64,000 bases of DNA, taken from positions 25,699,135 to 25,763,134 of the forward strand of contig OX453283.1 of NCBI GenBank assembly GCA_949710005.1, given 5' to 3'. The DNA is from Ricordea florida (Eukaryota; Cnidaria; Anthozoa; Corallimorpharia; Ricordeidae). The stretch's first letter is position 1. The number at the start of each line of letters is the position of its first letter. Under the pieces are notes generated by a model. It did not search any database. It saw only the letters and a list, made by a program, of their open reading frames with translations, and was not told the DNA's origin. The translations under genes were made by a program, and so were the position numbers. This document shows positions 1 through 8,073 of this stretch, in pieces.

Positions 1-1
1 T

Positions 2-1315
2 GATGGTAAACTTTTTGGATATTGCCAAGTTGATATAAATGTACCAGAAAACCTAAAAGAAAAGTTTGAAGAGTTCTCACCGCTATTTATTGTAGATAAT
101 GTTCCTGAAGATTTGGTGCCCGAACACATGAAAGAATATCAAAAAGCTACAGGGAGAAAACACCTAAAAGATAATAAAAAATTACTAGGGGTTACAAAGA
201 CAAAAAAGATACTTTTATATACAGTAGTAATTAAATGGTGCCTTAATCACGGGCTTAAGATTACAGCTATTCACAATATTTTAAAGTATAAACCAGGAAC
301 ACCATTTGAATTTTTCCCCGAAGAAGTAGCCAACGCAAGAAGAGATGGAGATATTGAGGTTTTGCTAGAAAAGGTAAGTAAAGCTTTTGATGAAAACAAA
401 ATAGATGATGTTATAACAATTACTAATGAATTAAATCAATTTCCTGATATATTTAAAATTATTGAAGAAAATAAAGACATAAAAGTATGGATTGAAAAAC
501 TAAAACCAAAGTATAAAGGCTGTAAAGAACTGGCTGATACTAACAAACTAAAAGGAAATTCATTCTACGGAAAAATGATAGAAGATAAAGAAAAACACAT
601 GAACATAAGGTATACTCAGGATGAGGATGAGGTTGAAAAGGCATTAAGATCTACATTCTTTGAAGATCTTACAGAAATAAATGAAACATATGAAATAAAA
701 AAAAGAAAACGTAAAATAATAATAGACCGCCCCTATCAATGTGGTATCGCGGTATATCAGCTAGCAAAACTTCGCATGTTGGAATTTTATTACGATTTTC
801 TTGATAAATATATTGATAGAAAGGATTTTGAGTTGATACAAATGGATACAGATTCCATGTACATGGCAATTTCGGCTGAAAAATTGGATGATATTATAAA
901 AACAGAAATGCAAAAAGAATACTTTAATGGTGGAAAACGGGGACACCCCTACCCGCAAAGCGGAAAAGAAAAATTCCTTTCAACATCAAAATATCACGAC
1001 AAGACCCCAGGACTGTTCAAAAAAGAGTTTGATGGTATTAGAATGATTGCTCTTTCATCAAAATGTTATTATGCAGAGGATGAGAATGGAAAGGCAAAGT
1101 ATAGTACTAAAGGAGAAATTCATGGACAAAACGAAATTACCTGGGATAGGTACATGTCAGCTTTGAATGGTTCAATTGATATGGCAAAAAATACAGGATT
1201 TAGAGTCAATGACAACCAAATTGTGACATATACACAAATTAAAAAGGGATTGAACGCATATTATGATAAAAGAATAGTTGATAATGATGGAATTCACACA
1301 TACCCCCTTTATTAA
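2..1315 (+). CDS. Protein-primed family B DNA polymerase (Polinton pPolB), C-terminal part
   Basis: Copies the linear element by protein-primed synthesis. The frame is open to the left window edge, so only the last 437 residues (palm and thumb) are here; the exonuclease domain and start lie outside. Seen: a KLKGNSFYGK motif (nt ~547-576, polymerase motif B) and the catalytic DTDS (nt 845-856, motif C), in the order expected for family B. A TTG at 113 is in frame but is not the start, because homologous-looking sequence (KLFGYCQVDI) continues upstream. A GC-rich double hairpin (939-963) sits in frame between motif C and the C-terminus and encodes a Pro/Gly-rich stretch ending PYPQSG. The stop lies 1 nt from the convergent integrase stop. 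The family call is strong; completeness of the upstream part is unknown. Confidence 0.93.
   Translation, partial: DGKLFGYCQVDINVPENLKEKFEEFSPLFIVDNVPEDLVPEHMKEYQKATGRKHLKDNKKLLGVTKTKKILLYTVVIKWCLNHGLKITAIHNILKYKPGTPFEFFPEEVANARRDGDIEVLLEKVSKAFDENKIDDVITITNELNQFPDIFKIIEENKDIKVWIEKLKPKYKGCKELADTNKLKGNSFYGKMIEDKEKHMNIRYTQDEDEVEKALRSTFFEDLTEINETYEIKKRKRKIIIDRPYQCGIAVYQLAKLRMLEFYYDFLDKYIDRKDFELIQMDTDSMYMAISAEKLDDIIKTEMQKEYFNGGKRGHPYPQSGKEKFLSTSKYHDKTPGLFKKEFDGIRMIALSSKCYYAEDENGKAKYSTKGEIHGQNEITWDRYMSALNGSIDMAKNTGFRVNDNQIVTYTQIKKGLNAYYDKRIVDNDGIHTYPLY
939..963. repeat. Double-hairpin element, copy 1
   Basis: Two adjacent 11 nt palindromes with 4 bp stems and 3 nt loops: GGGG-ACA-CCCC, spacer TAC, CCGC-AAA-GCGG. 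It is GC-rich inside AT-rich coding sequence and lies in frame within pPolB. Confidence 0.85.
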
Positions 1316-1316
1316 C

Positions 1317-2348
1317 TCATTTTAAAACAGAAGTAGGAGGCAACTCGGTATCATCCGGTACAACTTGAATCTCCTCCCTTACAAAACCCCGTCTTGGACC
1401 ATCCAATAAATAATATAAAACCGGTTGATTAGGTGAAACCCTACTTCCAGAAATATCATAAATCTTAATACTCCAAATAGGATCTGTAGCCCTTCTTCTT
1501 TCTCCGCCCTCAAGTTCACCAGGAAACAGTAAATATCTAACCCTAACCTCAATTGGTAGTCTAACTTCATCGAGACCAACAACTCTCTTATATCTTTTTG
1601 TTTCAAGTTCAACCTCTTTCATTTTAATGGCTTTATCAGGTTCTTTTCCAGTTAATCTCGTAGGTGTATTATTCAAAGTTTTCAAAATATCAGGTAATCG
1701 CTTCACCCATACTTTGGATCGGGCGTCGCTGACCATTTCTTGTGCATATTGATGACTAAATAATCTTTCACCTAATATTTTGTTTGCCCTTTCAACAAAC
1801 GCTTGGGCTCTGTGATTTCCAGCTTCGCCCCTCTGGATTTTTACATTATGGTAATTCATAAGTTTTGTAACCCCACCCATAAATTCTCTTCCAGGATCAA
1901 CCATTAATGTTTTTGGGTATTTCATTCTTCTAGAATATATTTTTTCAAAAGCATTTGAAATTTCCCTACTTTCTTTTGAGGTTAATGGTTCAGCATCTTT
2001 ATATCTTGAAGCAACATCAACCACAACTAATGCGTATTTATATGTTTTTCTCCCAACTCTATCATGTGGTAAAAATAATAAATCTGCTTGGTGAATCTGA
2101 TTAGGTTTATCAACAGTCCAGTGCGGTCTAGGAATATACTTTGGAGCGGGTAGATATATTTGCCATATCGCCTGTTTCTCTAACCATTGTTTTGCAGAAT
2201 CTTCACTTACTTTCACCTTTTCAGCTAATTTATTAATTGCAGAATATCCTTTCCAATACCCTTCAGTTGAATAATATATCCGACTCAAAGTCAGGCCCGG
2301 CTCCGCCGATTTTTTTGATAACCTTTGGGATATGTTTTCGTTACTCAT
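1317..2348 (-). CDS. Retroviral-type (rve) DDE integrase of a Polinton
   Basis: Expected to join the element ends to host DNA with a 6 bp target duplication, as known for Polintons. The 343-residue protein shows the rve core triad: D89 (HQADLLFLP), D151 (LMVDPGREF) and E186 (AQAFVERANK), with 34 residues between the last two. The N-terminal 70 residues look helical and the C-terminal ~80 residues look like an SH3/chromo-type fold (WSIKIYDISG, LYYLLDG). It is convergent with pPolB and divergent from the capsid gene, with only 33 bp between the two starts. An 11 nt GC hairpin (2298-2308) lies in its 5' coding end. No frameshift or stop is seen, so the enzyme may be active. Confidence 0.95.
   Translation of the reverse strand: MSNENISQRLSKKSAEPGLTLSRIYYSTEGYWKGYSAINKLAEKVKVSEDSAKQWLEKQAIWQIYLPAPKYIPRPHWTVDKPNQIHQADLLFLPHDRVGRKTYKYALVVVDVASRYKDAEPLTSKESREISNAFEKIYSRRMKYPKTLMVDPGREFMGGVTKLMNYHNVKIQRGEAGNHRAQAFVERANKILGERLFSHQYAQEMVSDARSKVWVKRLPDILKTLNNTPTRLTGKEPDKAIKMKEVELETKRYKRVVGLDEVRLPIEVRVRYLLFPGELEGGERRRATDPIWSIKIYDISGSRVSPNQPVLYYLLDGPRRGFVREEIQVVPDDTELPPTSVLK
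2298..2308. repeat. Single GC hairpin, likely remnant of a double-hairpin element
   Basis: CGGC-TCC-GCCG, a 4 bp stem with 3 nt loop, in the 5' coding part of the integrase. The partner hairpin is not preserved. Confidence 0.55.
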
Positions 2349-2356
2349 TTAAAGAT
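2348..2356 (+). promoter_or_regulatory. Promoter box of the capsid gene
   Basis: TTTAAAGAT ending 25 nt before the ATG. Part of the shared box set of this element. It also overlaps the integrase start codon on the other strand. Confidence 0.7.
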
Positions 2357-2381
2357 TAACCAAAGTATCTTATAAATAAAT

Positions 2382-3632
2382 ATGACAACCATATCTGAAA
2401 AAATTAACCCAAACAGGATTCCAAGAGATCCTCTAGGTTTGAAAGAGGAATCAACATTGAATAGAATTACACTAAACCCATCATCAGCTAATCCGGGAGA
2501 AACGCTATATATAAACATTCCTAAACTTTCTGAAAATTTAGTGATTGTGCCAGGAAGTGTATCTCTACTATTTAACTTGACTGTTGATGGTCATGAAGAT
2601 AACACCCTTGTGAATAATGTAAGTAGTAATCTTGTAACCAGACTCAGGGTTCTTTTTGGGGGTGAAACACTACAGGATACTCAAAGATACGATCTTTTTC
2701 AAACATACCACGACTTATTCTTAACAGATGAAGAACGTGAGGATAGATTAAAACAGGGTATTTCTTCTAGAAACATGAGGAAGCTCCGGACAAATGCAGG
2801 TGATAAAGTAGACACAGATGCAAATGAAGCGGCCCTTGCAGCAGTACATAACACCAAGTACCATATCCCGCTAAATCATCCTATACTCAAAGATCATGGG
2901 GTTTTCTATCCAAAGGCATTAGATCATCAACTAATCTTTGAGATTACACTAGCTCCAGTTAACGATATTGTTGTTTATTCTGACGCGACAAAGATTCCAA
3001 CTTACAAAATAACAAACCTTGAGTTGGAATATTCTTGTATATCAAGCGAATACTTAGCTCGTGAGGCACAGGCAGCTTATCAGGTTGGTAAAGGATTCTT
3101 TTACGAGAATGTCACTCTACATAAAACTTTCACCATATCCAGGCCTAATGACGGTGTTATAAATCAACATATTAATCTCCCCAGAAGGTCAATTACAGGG
3201 ATATTATGTTTGTTTATATTACCATACGCGGGAGGGGAAAAAAATTCTGAGAGGTTTTTAAATCCGGGTTTCACCTCAATTAATATTGATGTTAATGGTG
3301 TGCCAAACCGTTTTTACTCTAAGGGGATGGTACCTTCAGACTTCTGGGAGTCAATAAAGAAACGCTTCATTCTCCCCTCTAGTTACGGACGTTGGTCAGT
3401 AAAGGAAAAGGATTTTTATAATAACAAGTTTGCCCTGTGGATAGATTTGAGAACTCATCCAGATAATGGTATACATGGGGGTGGTCTAGCCTTAAACAAC
3501 GCACAAGATGGTATAAAAATAGAAATGAGAAGAAAAGTTGGTGGGTCTGGTGTTATTACTTGTTATATGTTTGTTGTAGCTGATGCATTAATGGAGGTTA
3601 TGAATTCAGGTTTGCGCTCCATTATGTACTAA
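2382..3632 (+). CDS. Major capsid protein, double jelly-roll type (Polinton MCP)
   Basis: Forms the main capsomer of the icosahedral particle predicted for Polinton viruses. The 416-residue frame is intact. Recognised by family-like blocks: IPRDPLG near residue 13, VNNVSSNLVTRLRVLFGGETLQDT-type block at about 78-100, YHIPLNHPILKDHGVFYPKAL block at about 160-180, and a C-terminal Gly-rich block with YMFVVADA. These match the capsid-like proteins I recall from cnidarian Polinton loci. The start is supported by a TTTAAAGAT box ending 25 nt upstream. It is followed 51 nt later by the packaging ATPase, the usual capsid module. The fold itself is inferred from the family, not seen. Confidence 0.88.
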   Translation: MTTISEKINPNRIPRDPLGLKEESTLNRITLNPSSANPGETLYINIPKLSENLVIVPGSVSLLFNLTVDGHEDNTLVNNVSSNLVTRLRVLFGGETLQDTQRYDLFQTYHDLFLTDEEREDRLKQGISSRNMRKLRTNAGDKVDTDANEAALAAVHNTKYHIPLNHPILKDHGVFYPKALDHQLIFEITLAPVNDIVVYSDATKIPTYKITNLELEYSCISSEYLAREAQAAYQVGKGFFYENVTLHKTFTISRPNDGVINQHINLPRRSITGILCLFILPYAGGEKNSERFLNPGFTSINIDVNGVPNRFYSKGMVPSDFWESIKKRFILPSSYGRWSVKEKDFYNNKFALWIDLRTHPDNGIHGGGLALNNAQDGIKIEMRRKVGGSGVITCYMFVVADALMEVMNSGLRSIMY

Positions 3633-3651
3633 CCGAAGAGCGCACACCTAA

Positions 3652-3660
3652 CTTAAAACC
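3652..3660 (+). promoter_or_regulatory. Variant promoter box of the ATPase gene
   Basis: CTTAAAACC, 23 nt before the ATG. A weaker match to the shared box at the shared distance. Confidence 0.45.
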
Positions 3661-3683
3661 TTATGTTATGATACAAAAAAATC

Positions 3684-4316
3684 ATGGAAGAATTGCGAGA
3701 TAAAATTCCTTTTAACTGTATTATAACTGGACCAACAAATTGTGGAAAGACAAAGTACATTATAGATCAACTCCGAGGCCCATTCCGAAAAGTTTTTGAA
3801 TACATTGTTTTAATATGCCCAACTTATTCTAAAAATAAAACCTATCATAATTTTGCTCGAGGAGATAAAAATTTCTATGTATTATCACCAGATGCTAGTA
3901 ATATAGATGAGATTAATGAGTTATTAACTTATTGTCAAACTTTATTCTCTGGAAGAAATACACTAATAATTTTAGACGATTGTGCCGTTTCAAATGATTT
4001 GAAGAAGCGATCAAACAAGTTTATAGATTTAGCATTTTCTGGAAGGCATCATGGATTATCAGTTTGGGTTCTCACTCAGCAATTAACATCGATAGCAAAA
4101 CCATTCCGTGAAAATGTAGCTTGCGTTGTTTCATTTCATAATCCCTCGCAGAAAGGTATGAAGATGTTTTTTGAAGATTATGGGGGTGATTTAGACCCTG
4201 AAACTAGTAAAAAGTTTGTACAACTCTTGAAAACTGAAAAATACTCTAGACTTTGCTTATCTTTACGTCACCCATTTAATTGTTATTTGGAGATCCCTGA
4301 AGTGATTTCAGCGTAG
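3684..4316 (+). CDS. A32/FtsK-HerA-like genome packaging ATPase
   Basis: Predicted to pump the linear genome into the capsid. The 210-residue protein has Walker A GPTNCGKT at 16-23, Walker B LIILDD at 94-99, and the RHHGLSVWVLTQQ block (~121-133) that is typical of viral packaging ATPases related to poxvirus A32. Length fits the family. It lies directly after the capsid gene, behind a variant promoter box (CTTAAAACC, 3652-3660). A GC-rich hairpin cluster overlaps the region just after its stop codon. No defect is visible. Confidence 0.93.
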   Translation: MEELRDKIPFNCIITGPTNCGKTKYIIDQLRGPFRKVFEYIVLICPTYSKNKTYHNFARGDKNFYVLSPDASNIDEINELLTYCQTLFSGRNTLIILDDCAVSNDLKKRSNKFIDLAFSGRHHGLSVWVLTQQLTSIAKPFRENVACVVSFHNPSQKGMKMFFEDYGGDLDPETSKKFVQLLKTEKYSRLCLSLRHPFNCYLEIPEVISA

Positions 4317-4318
4317 CT

Positions 4319-4362
4319 CCGCTTCGCGGGGAGGCCTGTAGGGCCGATGGCCGGCAAAGCCG
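4319..4362. repeat. Hairpin cluster, double-hairpin element copy 2 plus a third hairpin
   Basis: CCGC-TTC-GCGG, spacer GGA, GGCC-TGTAG-GGCC, followed by CGGC-AAA-GCCG at 4352-4362. It fills the gap between the ATPase stop and the promoter box of the next gene and creates a misleading in-frame ATG at 4347. Confidence 0.8.
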
Positions 4363-4363
4363 A

Positions 4364-4372
4364 TTTAAAAAT
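4364..4372 (+). promoter_or_regulatory. Promoter box that fixes the 4395 start
   Basis: TTTAAAAAT, 22 nt before the ATG at 4395 and downstream of the alternative ATG at 4347. This argues for 4395 as the start. Confidence 0.6.
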
Positions 4373-4394
4373 AACCCATGTATTATCACAAAAG

Positions 4395-4958
4395 ATGGCA
4401 AGCGTAGAAGATTATATTGAAGAAGAAAAGATTGGAGAAAAGACAGAGGTAAAAGATAATGATAATGAACTTGAAATCAAACAAGAATCACTAGCCATTC
4501 TCGCGGCTCTTGGAACAACAAAGGAATATTTGGGAGTTGATATGAGTTTGGGTGATATAAAAAAATTATCAGTGAAAGATGTCGATAAATATTATAATCG
4601 ATACCAAGCAGTATTGGGTAAGAAAATTAATGGCGGGTTAGTAGATTCATCTCTTCAATTAGTTTCTAAAGTTATTTCTTACATGGTTCCTGTGGATGAT
4701 ATAGAAGCTCTTTGTGATGATTTGAAGAATGATGATTTAGTTAATCGTGAACTAACAAACATTGTAGGTCTCTTAGCATTGAAAGCAGGAAGATTGGCAG
4801 CACTTGCTAGCGGGCTATTCCAGGTTGCTAAACACATTAAATTCAACAAAAATCAACAATTTTTTACAAGCACAACTGAGCATAAAAATCAAGAGATTTC
4901 AAATACAACTGAGCAGACTAGTAAGCAAGATGAAAGCGGGTATGATACTGTTTACTGA
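4395..4958 (+). CDS. Conserved Polinton protein of unknown function, 187 aa
   Basis: Not recognised by function. I place the start at the ATG of MASVEDYIEEE (4395), not at the in-frame ATG at 4347. A TTTAAAAAT box (4364-4372) ends 22 nt before 4395, as in the neighbours, and the extra 16 codons upstream come from a GC hairpin cluster plus the promoter. The N-terminus is acidic and probably disordered; residues ~45-145 look helical and globular (KLSVKDVDKYYNRYQ, VPVDDIEALCDDLK, a hydrophobic LLALKAGRLAALASGLF segment); the C-terminal ~35 residues are Ser/Thr/Gln-rich. Position right after the ATPase suggests a virion or assembly role. Confidence 0.75.
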   Translation: MASVEDYIEEEKIGEKTEVKDNDNELEIKQESLAILAALGTTKEYLGVDMSLGDIKKLSVKDVDKYYNRYQAVLGKKINGGLVDSSLQLVSKVISYMVPVDDIEALCDDLKNDDLVNRELTNIVGLLALKAGRLAALASGLFQVAKHIKFNKNQQFFTSTTEHKNQEISNTTEQTSKQDESGYDTVY

Positions 4959-4968
4959 GCACAACTGA

Positions 4969-4977
4969 TTTAAAGAT
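4969..4977 (+). promoter_or_regulatory. Promoter box of the 160-residue protein gene
   Basis: TTTAAAGAT followed by TCTTTACT, 26 nt before the ATG. The downstream bases resemble the TTTCTTACTGATG extension at 6561. Confidence 0.7.
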
Positions 4978-5003
4978 TCTTTACTTTGTGAAATAAAATA
5001 ATA

Positions 5004-5486
5004 ATGTCTGACCAAACTGAAATAAGTGAAGGAGGAACAGAAGTTGTCGAGCAAATTACGGCGGATCCTGTTGTTAAAGATAAAGAACCTAAAAAGAGGG
5101 TAAAAGATCCTAAAAAGGTTGCTGCTGGTAAGAAATTAGCAGAATATAACAAAAAAGCGAAAGAAGCATTGGCTAGGGAGACCCTACGGGCCGCGGAGCA
5201 GATGAAACGTGAAAAGGAACAGGAAGAAGAAAATGAAAATAGAGAAAGTGAGTCTAATAAGGCGTGGCTTCCAGAATTATCTTTTACAACCGTATTATCC
5301 ATTATTGGAATAGGGTTTACAGCATTTGATATGTTTATGAGATATCGGGCGGAGCCCTCCCCGCAAAGCGGATACCAACAAAGTCTAAAGACCGGTAAAG
5401 CTGAAAAGGAGGATAATAAAAATAGAATACCCGCTTGTCCTACAGCATTGCAACCTCTAGATCGACCAAAAATTGGAATGATATGA
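5004..5486 (+). CDS. Basic coiled-coil protein with one membrane segment, 160 aa
   Basis: Function unknown. Residues ~25-85 are very Lys/Glu/Arg-rich and look like a charged helix or coiled coil (KDPKKVAAGKK, EQMKREKEQEEEN). Residues ~92-114 (LSFTTVLSIIGIGFTAFDMF) form one likely membrane span. The C-terminal tail is polar. A TTTAAAGAT box (4969-4977) ends 26 nt before the ATG. A 25 nt double hairpin (5347-5371) lies in frame just after the membrane segment and encodes AEPSPQSG, so it is tolerated in the tail. A second GC palindrome (5175-5187) lies in the coiled coil. Membership of the Polinton late operon is clear; the role is not. Confidence 0.8.
   Translation: MSDQTEISEGGTEVVEQITADPVVKDKEPKKRVKDPKKVAAGKKLAEYNKKAKEALARETLRAAEQMKREKEQEEENENRESESNKAWLPELSFTTVLSIIGIGFTAFDMFMRYRAEPSPQSGYQQSLKTGKAEKEDNKNRIPACPTALQPLDRPKIGMI
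5175..5187. repeat. GC palindrome, possible diverged hairpin element
   Basis: TAGGG-AGA-CCCTA, a 5 bp stem with 3 nt loop, followed by CGGGCCGCGG. In frame in the coiled-coil protein. It fits the hairpin style but not the exact consensus. Confidence 0.4.
5347..5371. repeat. Double-hairpin element, copy 3
   Basis: GGGC-GGA-GCCC, spacer TCC, CCGC-AAA-GCGG. Its reverse complement matches copy 4 (6021-6045) except in the two 3 nt loops. In frame in the 160-residue protein. Confidence 0.88.
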
Positions 5487-5495
5487 GGAAAGTAG

Positions 5496-5504
5496 TTTAA
5501 AGGT
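5496..5504 (+). promoter_or_regulatory. Promoter box of the 72-residue protein gene
   Basis: TTTAAAGGT followed by TTCTTGCTGATG, 27 nt before the ATG. The extension is shared with the box at 6552. Confidence 0.7.
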
Positions 5505-5531
5505 TTCTTGCTGATGTAGTAAAAAAAAATT

Positions 5532-5750
5532 ATGTCATCCGAAAATAAACTTGTGAAAACTGTTACTGATTCGGCAGTACTTATCGGTTTAGCGGCTGCT
5601 GTTGGTTATATAGCTAAAAAGGCTATGAGAGAATCATTTATGAATGACCCATCCTCAAGTATTACAAATTATGCTAAATGGGTAGCTGTATTGTCAGGTA
5701 GTATGTACCTAAAAACATATTTAGAGGATCAAAATATTTTACCAAAATAA
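5532..5750 (+). CDS. Small two-span membrane protein, 72 aa
   Basis: Two hydrophobic segments are visible, about residues 13-28 (SAVLIGLAAAVGYIA) and 46-62 (WVAVLSGSMYL), separated by a polar loop with DPSSSITNYAKW. A TTTAAAGGT box (5496-5504) ends 27 nt before the ATG. The next gene starts 2 nt after the stop, so the two are probably expressed together. Similar small membrane proteins recur, as far as I recall, in cnidarian Polinton loci. A virion membrane or host membrane role is inference. Confidence 0.8.
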   Translation: MSSENKLVKTVTDSAVLIGLAAAVGYIAKKAMRESFMNDPSSSITNYAKWVAVLSGSMYLKTYLEDQNILPK

Positions 5751-5752
5751 TT

Positions 5753-6175
5753 ATGGCAACAATAGCAATGATGTTAGGTGGAGCTGTATTAAATGCAACT
5801 GCCTTTGTTGGCGGATCATATCTTGCAAAATATCTATCTGGAGATAAAACAGATACAGAAAAAATACGACATGATAAAGCACTAGAAAAATATCAAAAAG
5901 ATTATGCTACATATCAGGAAAATAGACAGAAACTAATTGATTGGGAAATGAAGAAAAAAGATGAAAAATACCAAGCATCAAAAAATCTTTCAAAAACAGA
6001 TGAAGCTTTAGAATTTTATTCCGCTTCGCGGGGAGGGCTACGCCCGAATGCTCAAATGCACGAACCAAAATTTAGTGATTATTATAAACCAAGTAGTAAT
6101 CAAAAGACGGGGGAAATGTTATATGTTGGTGGTGGAATGTTGGCTTTGGGGTATGCTGCAAGTAAATTCTTTTAA
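5753..6175 (+). CDS. Membrane-anchored coiled-coil protein, 140 aa
   Basis: Hydrophobic Gly/Ala-rich segments lie at both ends: residues ~3-28 (MLGGAVLNATAFVGGSYLAKY) and ~122-139 (YVGGGMLALGYAASKFF). Between them is a charged helix (residues 35-85, rich in Lys, Asp and Tyr-Gln). It starts 2 nt after the previous stop with no clear box of its own, suggesting coupled expression. A 25 nt double hairpin (6021-6045) is in frame at the end of the helix and encodes SASRGGLRP. Function unknown; I recall similar proteins beside Polinton capsid genes in cnidarians. Confidence 0.8.
   Translation: MATIAMMLGGAVLNATAFVGGSYLAKYLSGDKTDTEKIRHDKALEKYQKDYATYQENRQKLIDWEMKKKDEKYQASKNLSKTDEALEFYSASRGGLRPNAQMHEPKFSDYYKPSSNQKTGEMLYVGGGMLALGYAASKFF
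6021..6045. repeat. Double-hairpin element, copy 4
   Basis: CCGC-TTC-GCGG, spacer GGA, GGGC-TAC-GCCC. Opposite orientation to copy 3 with identical stems and changed loops. In frame in the 140-residue protein. Confidence 0.88.
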
Positions 6176-6215
6176 AATTATAAAAACATTAATTGTTTTA
6201 TAATTAAAGCATTAT

Positions 6216-6482
6216 TTATATATTTGATACGTGTTTACCCCAAGTTTTTATATTAATATCAACATGCAATAAATTTAAAATTTTTACTATTTTTATATTA
6301 CTACCTGTGGAAATATAAAGCTTTTTAAATAATTCATATAACTCTTTTAGTTTTTCTCTATCTTTTAATTTAACTGCTATATTTCTTAACAATAACATGT
6401 CATCAATTGTAATTATTCCTTCTGTATTAAATTTTCTTAGTGTATAATTGTAAATATTATCATAAATATTTATAAATTTCAT
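6216..6482 (-). CDS. Small AT-rich helical protein of unknown function, 88 aa
   Basis: Not recognised. It is a mostly helical, Lys/Ile/Leu/Asn-rich protein with no membrane span and no known motif. It lies on the minus strand inside the plus-strand late cassette and is far more AT-rich than its neighbours. A box reading ATTATGATTTAAATAT on the minus strand (core 6504-6512) precedes the ATG by about 21 nt and is shared with the minus-strand gene at 11,312-11,818, which supports it as a real gene. It may be an early or accessory gene; that is inference. Confidence 0.6.
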   Translation of the reverse strand: MKFINIYDNIYNYTLRKFNTEGIITIDDMLLLRNIAVKLKDREKLKELYELFKKLYISTGSNIKIVKILNLLHVDINIKTWGKHVSNI

Positions 6483-6503
6483 TGTTTTTTATTTTTATTT
6501 TAT

Positions 6504-6512
6504 ATATTTAAA
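6504..6512 (-). promoter_or_regulatory. Minus-class promoter box, 88-residue protein gene
   Basis: Minus strand reads AATTATGATTTAAATAT; the core TTTAAATAT lies 21 nt before the ATG. Confidence 0.55.
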
Positions 6513-6551
6513 TCATAATTATTTTTATAATTTACAAAAATAACTTTTAGG

Positions 6552-6560
6552 TCTAAAGAT
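6552..6560 (+). promoter_or_regulatory. Promoter box of the 484-residue protein gene
   Basis: TCTAAAGAT followed by TTCTTACTGATGAG, 23 nt before the ATG. Longest form of the shared signal. Confidence 0.75.
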
Positions 6561-6583
6561 TTCTTACTGATGAGTAAAAAATC

Positions 6584-8038
6584 ATGGCAGAAGGAGGAGA
6601 CATGACAAAAGAAATACCAGACTTTGAACCAACTGATCTAGACGATGATGATGATAGAGAAAATATGGAAATGAATCCAATATCATCAACCACTACGGCA
6701 ATTAACCCTTATGATGATAAAATGAAAAGACCTATCCCAGCCCGCAGAAAAAATATTCCTAAAACAAAATCAGGATATATACAATTACCGGAAGTACCAG
6801 AAGATGATCCCATTGGATTGGGGGAAGAAGATAATCCTGATGATTTTGAAAAAAGTTCACTACTCGGTAGAAAACCATCAAAAATACCAGTTCTAGTAAC
6901 ATCTACAACTAGGGGTTATAGGAATTATGAGGACGGGGGTGCTATACCAAAAACTAAATCAAGTAAAGAGATTGAGATGGAGGCTATGGAAATAAACAAA
7001 GATGAAGCCTGGCAAGAGATTAAAAATAAATTTCCAAAAGCAAAAGCAACACCAAAATTTAATTTTAGGTATGATTATTTTGACCGATTACAAGTTGGAA
7101 TAAAACGTAATGATCCTAATAAGGTTAAATGGCATAATTTTTATGATGAATATGGCAATGTAAACAAAAAATTACCAAAAACAATAAGAGACCCCCTTGG
7201 TCCTACAGCTGAAGAAATTGTTGAAGCTAATGATAATCTTTTATTGAAGTTTAGTGAAGATAATAAAAAAATTCATCAATTAGAATCAATATTGATCGAA
7301 AATAATGAAGAAATTAAGGATTTAAAAAATGCACTAGCTGGTTTGAGTGCAACAAATGAAACAAATGAGGGGGAGATACAAAGACATATTATTAATGATA
7401 AAGAGAGGCGAAGAATCATAGAGCAAAAAGAATCCGCAATCAAAGATCTTGAAGGCTATTTAGCTGCTGCTGTAGAAGAGAAGATAGTATCCAAAACTGA
7501 GGTTGGGGAACTTAAATTTGAGTTAAATAAAACAAAAAATGAACTAGAAAAATATAAGAAGGGACAGTCAAATTTAACAATGTTAGAAACAGGTAATGAA
7601 AGATTACAAGCTGAAGTTGATAAATTTAGAGAACTAGCAAGAAAGAGTATTATTTACAACCAAGAACAAATAGCTGATATTGAGAGTAAAAATGAAGAAA
7701 TACTTAAAAATCTACCATTACGAGAGCGTGTGAAGCACATCTTCAAAAAGTATGGTTTTACAGTATTCTCGGTTGTGAGTGCTGTTGGTGTAGTAATTGG
7801 TGCTATAGTTTCTAATCTTTCTAATGGAATAAAAAAATTAGGTAAAGGTGTTGGTAATGGTTTGAAAGCTATAGGTAAAAAACTAGGTGAAATATTACCA
7901 GGGATAGTTGGAGCGATTGTAAGCTTTCTTTTCAAAACGGCGGGAGAAGTTATTGGATTCTTAGGTAAGAATGCTTGGCTTTTGATAATGGCTGTGGTTC
8001 TATATTTTGTGGAACAGTTTAAAAAGAAGAGAAAGTAG
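6584..8038 (+). CDS. Large coiled-coil protein with C-terminal membrane domain, 484 aa
   Basis: Domain order seen: an acidic disordered N-terminus with a poly-Asp run (residues 1-130), a middle part with an aromatic patch (FNFRYDYFDRLQ, ~155-185), a long charged coiled coil (~210-375), then a C-terminal membrane region with hydrophobic segments near 391-411, 441-455 and 464-480 separated by Gly/Lys-rich amphipathic stretches (KKLGKGVGNGLKAIGKK). It ends in KKKRK. The C-terminal part is strongly conserved, as I recall, in cnidarian Polintons. The layout resembles a membrane-anchored scaffold or a membrane-active protein, but no function is known. A TCTAAAGAT box (6552-6560) lies 23 nt upstream. 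Confidence 0.85.
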   Translation: MAEGGDMTKEIPDFEPTDLDDDDDRENMEMNPISSTTTAINPYDDKMKRPIPARRKNIPKTKSGYIQLPEVPEDDPIGLGEEDNPDDFEKSSLLGRKPSKIPVLVTSTTRGYRNYEDGGAIPKTKSSKEIEMEAMEINKDEAWQEIKNKFPKAKATPKFNFRYDYFDRLQVGIKRNDPNKVKWHNFYDEYGNVNKKLPKTIRDPLGPTAEEIVEANDNLLLKFSEDNKKIHQLESILIENNEEIKDLKNALAGLSATNETNEGEIQRHIINDKERRRIIEQKESAIKDLEGYLAAAVEEKIVSKTEVGELKFELNKTKNELEKYKKGQSNLTMLETGNERLQAEVDKFRELARKSIIYNQEQIADIESKNEEILKNLPLRERVKHIFKKYGFTVFSVVSAVGVVIGAIVSNLSNGIKKLGKGVGNGLKAIGKKLGEILPGIVGAIVSFLFKTAGEVIGFLGKNAWLLIMAVVLYFVEQFKKKRK

Positions 8039-8039
8039 A

Positions 8040-8048
8040 TCTAAAGAT
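8040..8048 (+). promoter_or_regulatory. Promoter box of the 212-residue protein gene
   Basis: TCTAAAGAT followed by ATCATGTTGATCAG, 25 nt before the ATG. It overlaps the end of the preceding gene region. Confidence 0.75.
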
Positions 8049-8073
8049 ATCATGTTGATCAGTAAAATACAAT

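Noticed and set aside
113-1315. Polymerase starting at the TTG at 113
   Set aside because: The same frame is open and family-like to the window edge, so the start is outside.
4347-4394. N-terminal extension of the 187-residue protein
   Set aside because: The extra codons come from a hairpin cluster and the promoter box; the box distance fits 4395.
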